DNA of 37,918 nt, taken from assembly GCA_000934385.1 (NCBI GenBank), contig KN880661.1:1-37918 (forward strand), read 5' to 3'. How positions within the stretch are numbered: the first letter of the stretch is position 1; each line of letters opens with the position of its first letter. The notes beneath the pieces are model-generated. The model saw only the letters and a list, made by a program, of their open reading frames with translations. It was not told where the DNA came from and did no database searches. The position numbers were made by a program, and so were the translations under genes. The DNA comes from Cylindrobasidium torrendii FP15055 ss-10 (taxonomy: Eukaryota > Basidiomycota > Agaricomycetes > Agaricales > Physalacriaceae). Shown one piece after another: positions 32,757-37,918 of the stretch.

Positions 32757-33203
32757 TTAACCGAGCCCACCACCGAGACCTTCTCCTTTGATGTCCGCAC
32801 GCCTCTTTCCCCGGACATTGACAAGCGATAAAGAGACGTGTGTCCATGGCTGTGTATAGTCCATGAAATGATCTGCTAAACCGTGGGCGAATAACACGAT
32901 GCTCGCCGGGTTGAGCTCTTTCCGCACCTTTGTAACTCGCACGGTGATTGCTGGAATGTCTTGCGGTACGACCCAAGGCTCAAGCTCAAGCGGCCACTCA
33001 CATGCAGTCATCTCGTCGCAGTCCAAGTGGCGGTGTGCAAAGTGCTCACTACAGCGCATTGAGCTACCATAAATCTCCGTGATATCAAATCCGAGAAATG
33101 AAAGATATGGGTATGACCTCCCGATGTATTCACAGATGGACCAGGCCGTAAATCTAATCGTGATCGTCGTTTGTAACCTACTATCAGCTCGCTCGAGTCG
33201 CAT
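32757..33203 (-). CDS. Hypothetical protein or gene remnant (148 aa)
   Basis: ATG-started single frame with convincing composition: MRLERADSRLQTTITIRFTA, then WSICEYIGRSYPYLSFLGFD, later EWPLELEPWVVPQDIPAITV and KVRKELNPASIVLFAHGL. I do not recognise a family. The first few codons precede a possible AG acceptor (..ATAGTAG|GTTAC), so it might be the last exon of a larger gene whose upstream part is lost or unrecognised; F-box-associated C-terminal regions are one possibility. It ends in a Gly-rich tail. Confidence 0.4.
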   Translation of the reverse strand: MRLERADSRLQTTITIRFTAWSICEYIGRSYPYLSFLGFDITEIYGSSMRCSEHFAHRHLDCDEMTACEWPLELEPWVVPQDIPAITVRVTKVRKELNPASIVLFAHGLADHFMDYTQPWTHVSLSLVNVRGKRRADIKGEGLGGGLG

Positions 33204-33791
33204 GCGCCAGTGCTTCTCCCAATGTCAGATCAGCTCTCTGGAAGTAATGCCACCCAGGGCATGAACGGGTAAGAGAAAGAGATGTATGTAGTGGCACTGT
33301 TGCCAATATCGGTGGTACGCTTTCGTTTACCACCTGAAGCTGGTTTGGAGGATAAAAGGCTCGGTTATCGGCCCGGAACCTACTTATATCCCAGTGTTAT
33401 TTTCTCGAAACTCGTTATGTATAAACATTACGCATTCCTAGCAATTATCAACTCGAAAGAAAGCTTATCTGACAACATCAGTGTACTGAAGCTTCTCACG
33501 ACCATGATACGACATCGTAGAAGCCCAACGACGCGGTCCGCAATCCCACTCCGACGACCTCGCGAATAGCTGATGACGATAGAGAATGGGTCAGAGCATC
33601 AACACACAAGTGCAAAACATCTGATATCTCACTCATTCTACAAGTGTTCTCATTATCTCAGGTAAAGAAGCCAGCCTGATATCCAAACATAGTATGTAAG
33701 CATGTTAAGAACAATGCCACCCACTATGAGATGCCGTTCTTGAGCCGACCGAACTCTTCGGGATTTTGGAATAGCTGTATGCGCGAGTAAG

Positions 33792-35045
33792 TTAGCGGCA
33801 GAAGCCCTGCAATTCTAATGGAGTATCAGGGCGATACTTTATGATGCTTGGGTCAAATACTGGCTCTGACGCTGTGGCACAGTGGCTCTCTGGTAACTTA
33901 AATCCCGTCGTTCGAGGTAGGCTATGTAGTCCTGGCGATGTAGCTTCATGGGTTGTCATGAGTGTTTTCAATAGCAAAGCGTCATACTGCACAGTGTTGA
34001 TGGTGGCGGGCAGTAGAAACGCATCTCTTGCACGTGCCAACTCTCGATCAGTGGCGTGCAGGAATGAGGCGTCCCCGGTCGCGTCGCCCGGCACACAATC
34101 TTCGGCTCAATGTCATGCTCACTATTCAAAGAGATGTTCTCGGAAATATTCCGACCTTTGCTGTATTATATTGTTTGCTGTCGTGAATTCAATGTGGCCT
34201 ACCATGTAAACAACGGTCACACCGAGAGGCACACAGCTAGCGATTCGTTGAAATACATGGTGAAATGCATGAGTAACACGGTCTGATTCTTACCCAAGTG
34301 CGAACCATGAGGCGCTAAGCACGCTTGGGATCTATGGCAGCCTTGTATAGGTGGCGCCTGCTGTATTGCAATGGAAATTGGAAACCAGTCCGGCAGACAT
34401 AAATGCAGGCCAAGTAGATGATGACGCTCATAAGATCTTTACAGATACATGGATTTTTGTCATCCATGGTTGGCATCTCAGGCCTCAGGACTCGGTAGCA
34501 ACCCGAATTCTCAAACAACTTTGCTCTGTCCGTCAGGGTGTCAATACCGTTCATTTCCGAGGCCCTATAGGGCAGTATTCAATGACGGCGGGGGAATCAG
34601 GGCTGTAGACTCAGCCACGGACTTATGCAGAGCAATGGTGAGCCTCTGACGATAGGGAGTCTATCCGACGGGCACTAACAAATGACGACCAAAAATTATC
34701 GTTGACAATCCAAATTTGAACAGAAATTTCAAACAAGCTTCCCATTTTACCTGCATGTCCAGAAACAAAGTTCCCGACTTCTTCGGGGAGATAATCCGAC
34801 AAATCCCACAGGACAGTCGGGGCCATCAAACAAGTTGTGTCGCCACCATAAGCGCTGTCCAAGGGCATATCGGGCCAAGCATGTGTCAAACGAACCGTCA
34901 CCATTGGTCTTTGGGGGCTCCCTAGGATATCCGGCGCCGCCACCCGAAACAGCTACCGGCATGATACGCCGACAGCGCCGACAATGTGGTCACGAACACG
35001 AGGATCGCGAGCGCTCGATGGAGATAGGTATCATGAACGCTTGAT
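33792..35045 (-). pseudogene. Unresolved coding traces, possibly a decayed multi-exon membrane protein gene
   Basis: Several minus-strand segments read like protein but could not be joined. These are a hydrophobic stretch at about 34960-35030 (RALAILVFVTTLSALSAYHA), a segment at about 34755-34920 (RLTHAWPDMPLDSAYGGDTT continuing to LSDYLPEEVGNFVSGHAG), a segment at 34315-34554 (MDDKNPCICKDLMSVIIYLA), and a final one at 33792-34094 (ATDRELARARDAFLLPATIN, ending in a stop). They are co-oriented and ordered as one gene might be, from an N-terminal signal or anchor to the C-terminus. Splice signals between them are weak. Either the gene is real with exons I misplace, or it is a pseudogene. No family recognised. 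Confidence 0.35.
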
Positions 35046-35963
35046 GTGCTCTACAGGGCGACCAAGAAGGGACATTTTTGCCGCGACGTTGAGATACTTC
35101 GTTTATACATTATTTGGCTAGCACTTCTTTGAAAATTCGATGCCTGCGAGTAACAAATTGGTGCTTAATGCCCAACGCGAAATGAGAAATTTGTCCAAAG
35201 AGGCGAGAATATCTTATATACGAAAATGTGGGGGCACACCTCCACAGCAAGGCTTGGCTAAGAGTCCTTGCTCGTCTACTTAAACCAGGACGACGGTCTC
35301 GGGGTTGATTCTAACTTGAAGTGCTCGCGCCACGGAGGACTGCCACCTGGTCCGGTCAGATCTTACGCGTTGCGAAGACCATGGCCGATTTTCAGAGGCC
35401 TATGTACAAGGCGTCGAGAGTTGCTGAGAAAACAATATTTGAATGATCAAGGGAGGGATGCGAGGATGGCTGCCCGAAGCAACGTTCTGGACGAGTGAGG
35501 GAAATCAAAACGCATTTTGGCACGTTGGCGGAAGTACTGGGCTTATGAATTATGAGCTTGCGAACACGAGGATCGCAACCATCCGGTTTGCCTCTCAACG
35601 CAAAGACGGTACTCTCGACTGCCAGAGCCGTCGAGGCTCCACCTTTTCGATGTGCGACTTTTTCTACTTTCTCGAAAGCCGTTCTGGCTAATTATGCAAG
35701 GTTGCTCGTCGCGACATATGCAGTCCTCCTCAGCGGAACGCAACGTATTTCGTCTTTGCTGATACTTAGAAGCTATGAATGAATGGGACGTTAATTGCAG
35801 TTGCGATCATGAAAGCAATGATACGCGTCTGCGTGTCGACGCCTGTTTGAGATACTTACGCATGTAGCTCATCCCGGACCATCCATTGTCAGTCGAAACA
35901 GTCAAGAATCCGACAAAAAACATTGCATTGGACAGCGACGCTACATAATTCAAAAAGGGATAG

Positions 35964-37016
35964 CTACCGTACGAAAAGCTTCTTGCCACGCAGAGGTTGA
36001 GCAGCCCCAACATGACCAGTTTCTTGCTGGTACAGCCGATATGCTTCGCGGAGATGGTCTGGGGATAATGGACCAGTATCTCCTCGACGTTGTTGTACAC
36101 TCCGAGCTGTCGTGGCATTAAAATCTAATTGTGTGGAACAGGCGGGGAGCGGACCTTTCTCAACCATTTCGCCGACGAACACCTTTGCAAAACCTGCTAC
36201 GATCTGAGCCACAGGTTGGGATACTTGGGTACCGACTGTATTTTGGATGACCTGCACGGATAATAAGTGCGCATTGTATCAGGCAGCGTTGACCACGGAC
36301 CTTCCTCACGGCTTGCTTTGGCAATGCGTGTCTGCGATATGCCTCAAACCTATCGTACTGTTCCGCGCTGAAATGGTCCATAAGGACTCTGAAAGGAATA
36401 TTAGCGACATTACAACAGCACGGCGAGCCACGCACTTTAGATTATCTTTGGATTGAGAATTCCAGGTCTGCTGCGCAGAGTAATCATCATCAGCCATCGC
36501 GGGAAAAAGCTCGTCGTCCCCTTCACCGTCCTCTTCGCCTCCGGTGGGTTGGCCCTGGCGCATAGGGATGGCTGCTGGGGGTGGCATCGAGCCGCCACGA
36601 TAATGGCCTGCGCTCGTCGGTGCGCTGAATGCAAAATTTGGCAATTGACCTGTAATGGCTGAGGGGGTGGAACTAGTGGTACCAGGCATCGGTGTGTCTT
36701 CGTCCATGCTGAGCAGACCAGAGGTATCGAGGACAGGCATTGAAGCTCCATCTGTTGGTGAAGACGACACTGTTGCATTCTGACGTTGTCTTGCTGCTAT
36801 ACTGCCCCCAGCGATGAGGCTCTCTCCACTAGGTGTTCCCGGACGTGATGTCTGGCTGCTCTCCGCGAGTGCCCAGCGCACTGAAAGGGGAGTGCTGGTG
36901 GGCGATGCAGCATCCGTCGGCGACGTCGCGCCATGCGTCGAATGTGAGCTGGTCCCGCCGCCGCGGGGCTTGCGTCCTCTTTTGGCGCCGGTGTAACCAG
37001 CGTAACCTGTGCTCAT
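35964..37016 (-). CDS. TAF11: TFIID subunit TAF11
   Basis: Four exons: 36436-37016, 36301-36388, 36155-36251, 35964-36106; all phases fit and give 302 residues. The C-terminal 110 residues are the TAF11 histone fold (PF04719): VLMDHFSAEQYDRFEAYRRH, ALPKQAVRKV, QPVAQIVAGFAKVFVGEMVE, then RGDTGPLSPDHLREAYRLYQ, ending GKKLFVR. TAF11 pairs with TAF13 in general transcription factor TFIID near TBP, in the nucleus. The first 190 residues are low-complexity and Ser/Thr/Pro/Gly-rich, with an AT-hook-like KRGRKPRGG at residues 12-20 and an acidic patch (GGEEDGEGDDELFP) just before the fold. Introns of 47-50 nt have GTGCGT, GTCCGT and GTCCGC donors. It is very likely expressed and essential. Confidence 0.95.
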
Positions 37017-37567
37017 GGTGGTAATGATTCAAGACGTGATCGGATTAGTCAGTGACGCGCTCGCTCAACTTGGCGTCAGTCCACCATGAAGCTAAGCTCG
37101 GAAGCTTCAGGTCGAGTTCGGAGTTCTTGTTAAGCGGTAAAGATGTGTTTCCAACTATCTACATCTGAATGCAGGAGAGGAGAGGCAACGTCGTGCGCAT
37201 GACTCTTTGCCCTCCGCCTGTCATCTTCGCCCTTTCCCCAATCTCCAATCTGTCTCGCGGACAACGGCCAATGCATGTATGCTGGTCATCGATTTTGCGC
37301 TCATTGAAGAGCCTAGAACAGACAGCAACATTTCCTTCACGCATACGGTACTCTCCTTGTCAGGACTTCGCACCAAGTGGCAGACTAATCCAACTTTTGT
37401 GCGTCACATTATCTCGCGTCGCTGAGCATTTCCTACATTAGCATCGACCAATAATCAATGAAGTATAAAGCTCAGGCCTTGAAAGCAACGGCCAGCGGAT
37501 CGCTTAGCTCGCCTGTGGCGTCTACCCAAGTACTTGCCATTTACCCTTCATCAGAAAGTCCCCGATC

Positions 37568-37665
37568 AGCTTGTGGAGGTTGCGCCTGCCAAAATTTGGC
37601 AGGCGCAATCCGTCACAAGCTCAGACATGGTTTCTCGCAACCTAGGTCGATTTTCTCCACAAGCT
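37568..37665. repeat. Nested inverted repeats, cruciform-like
   Basis: The inner palindrome has 14-bp perfect arms around one base (ttgcgcctgccaaa at 37580-37593, its complement at 37595-37608). An outer pair, agcttgtggag (37568-37578) and ctccacaagct (37655-37665), is an exact 11-bp inverted match, with ggttgcg/cgcaacc just inside. This may be the end of a TIR or foldback element. Confidence 0.7.
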
Positions 37666-37684
37666 CGATGTGCTGGATGACTGC

Positions 37685-37715
37685 GCAAGCTCACAAGACG
37701 CGGCAAGCTCACAAG
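37685..37715. repeat. Direct repeat gcaagctcacaag x2
   Basis: The 13-mer occurs at 37685-37697 and 37703-37715, an 18-nt period. Related caagctc words occur just upstream. It is probably part of the same repeat-rich element as the inverted repeats. Confidence 0.7.
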
Positions 37716-37724
37716 TTTGGCACG

Positions 37725-37743
37725 GGTGTACTCTGGTGTACTA
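37725..37743. repeat. 19-mer shared in inverse orientation with 21285-21303
   Basis: GGTGTACTCTGGTGTACTA here is the exact reverse complement of 21285-21303. It contains GGTGTAC twice. A chance 19-bp match within 38 kb is unlikely, so it may be a fragment of a dispersed repeat. Confidence 0.6.
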
Positions 37744-37918
37744 GACATCGGGAGGTCACAACATGTCACACTCCTCGTCTCGCGGCACTGCGCATCAACT
37801 GATCAGACCATCCACCGACACCGCCGACGATGTCCCGAATGCGCGCTCGTCGCTCGTTTTTTTTTCTAAACACTAGTACAACACTTGGCAGACCTTTTCA
37901 GGAGGCATAATTTCCTTG

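Larger units (their letters stand above)
32121..35963. other. Gene-poor stretch with decayed or unresolved coding traces
   Basis: Apart from the frame at 32757-33203 and the segment group at 33792-35045 (both listed), I see no genes. A minus-strand trace at about 35555-35600 (VAILVF) repeats part of the hydrophobic segment at 34970-35030, sharing the 16-mer cgaacacgaggatcgc (34993-35008 and 35561-35576). This suggests a small decayed duplication. Confidence 0.4.
37017..37918. other. TAF11 promoter region and repeat-rich window end
   Basis: After the TAF11 promoter there is a plus-strand ATG frame at about 37280-37425 (MLVIDFALIEEPRTDSNISF) that looks partly protein-like but has no context. 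From 37560 onward the sequence is dense in inverted and direct repeats (listed separately), which suggests the edge of a mobile or rearranged element continuing outside the window. Confidence 0.4.

Noticed and set aside
35807..36118. Minus-strand ORF of 103 codons with apparent hydrophobic segments
   Set aside because: It is another frame of TAF11 exon 4 and its downstream DNA. The TAF11 histone-fold frame, with its proper splice sites, explains the region.
1..37918. tRNA, rRNA or CRISPR features
   Set aside because: I looked for tRNA T-loop-like sequences and for regular short repeats with unique spacers. None had the required structure.

Overview
The window looks like nuclear DNA of an Agaricomycete-type basidiomycete fungus. 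Genes are intron-dense, and most introns are about 45-70 nt with GT(A/G)NGT donors. ATP-citrate lyase is one long fused polypeptide, whereas filamentous ascomycetes usually split it. The other families present (TAF11, Pmp3-like protein, F-box-like proteins, transmembrane GH76-like proteins, BAHD-type acyltransferases) fit a mushroom-forming fungus. Species is not determinable here. I saw no tRNA, rRNA, CRISPR array or viral gene.

Layout. (1) 1-7.2 kb: two tandem, same-strand GH76-like genes with signal peptide and C-terminal membrane anchor, sharing almost exon-for-exon identical structure. The first copy carries an 836-bp TIR transposon in its last exon, flanked by a perfect 9-bp duplication, and its displaced 3' tail lies beyond the element. 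(2) 7.2-13.1 kb: a sparse stretch with a tiny four-exon Pmp3-like gene (minus) and an unrecognised Ser-rich disordered protein (plus). (3) 13.1-20.9 kb: four head-to-tail BAHD-type acyltransferase genes, all minus, each with three exons and an invariant 654-nt second exon. They form two subfamilies (copies 1+2 and copies 3+4), and a possible eroded fifth copy lies upstream. (4) 21.7-25.6 kb: a seven-exon ATP-citrate lyase (minus). (5) 26.4-29.2 kb: a small two-exon protein (minus) and a single-exon F-box-like gene (plus). (6) 30.9-32.1 kb: a second F-box-like gene (minus). (7) 32.1-35.9 kb: decayed or unresolved coding traces. (8) 36.0-37.0 kb: TFIID subunit TAF11 (minus), followed by a repeat-rich end.

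How the genes relate. ATP-citrate lyase makes cytosolic acetyl-CoA, from which acyl-CoA donors for BAHD-type enzymes ultimately derive, but its adjacency to the array may be coincidental. No polyketide synthase, NRPS, terpene synthase or P450 lies in the window, so the acyltransferase array is not a complete biosynthetic cluster as seen here. The most notable features are the tandem families and their mode of change: conserved exon skeletons, a 12-nt microexon, four GC-AG introns confined to duplicated genes, and a datable transposon insertion.
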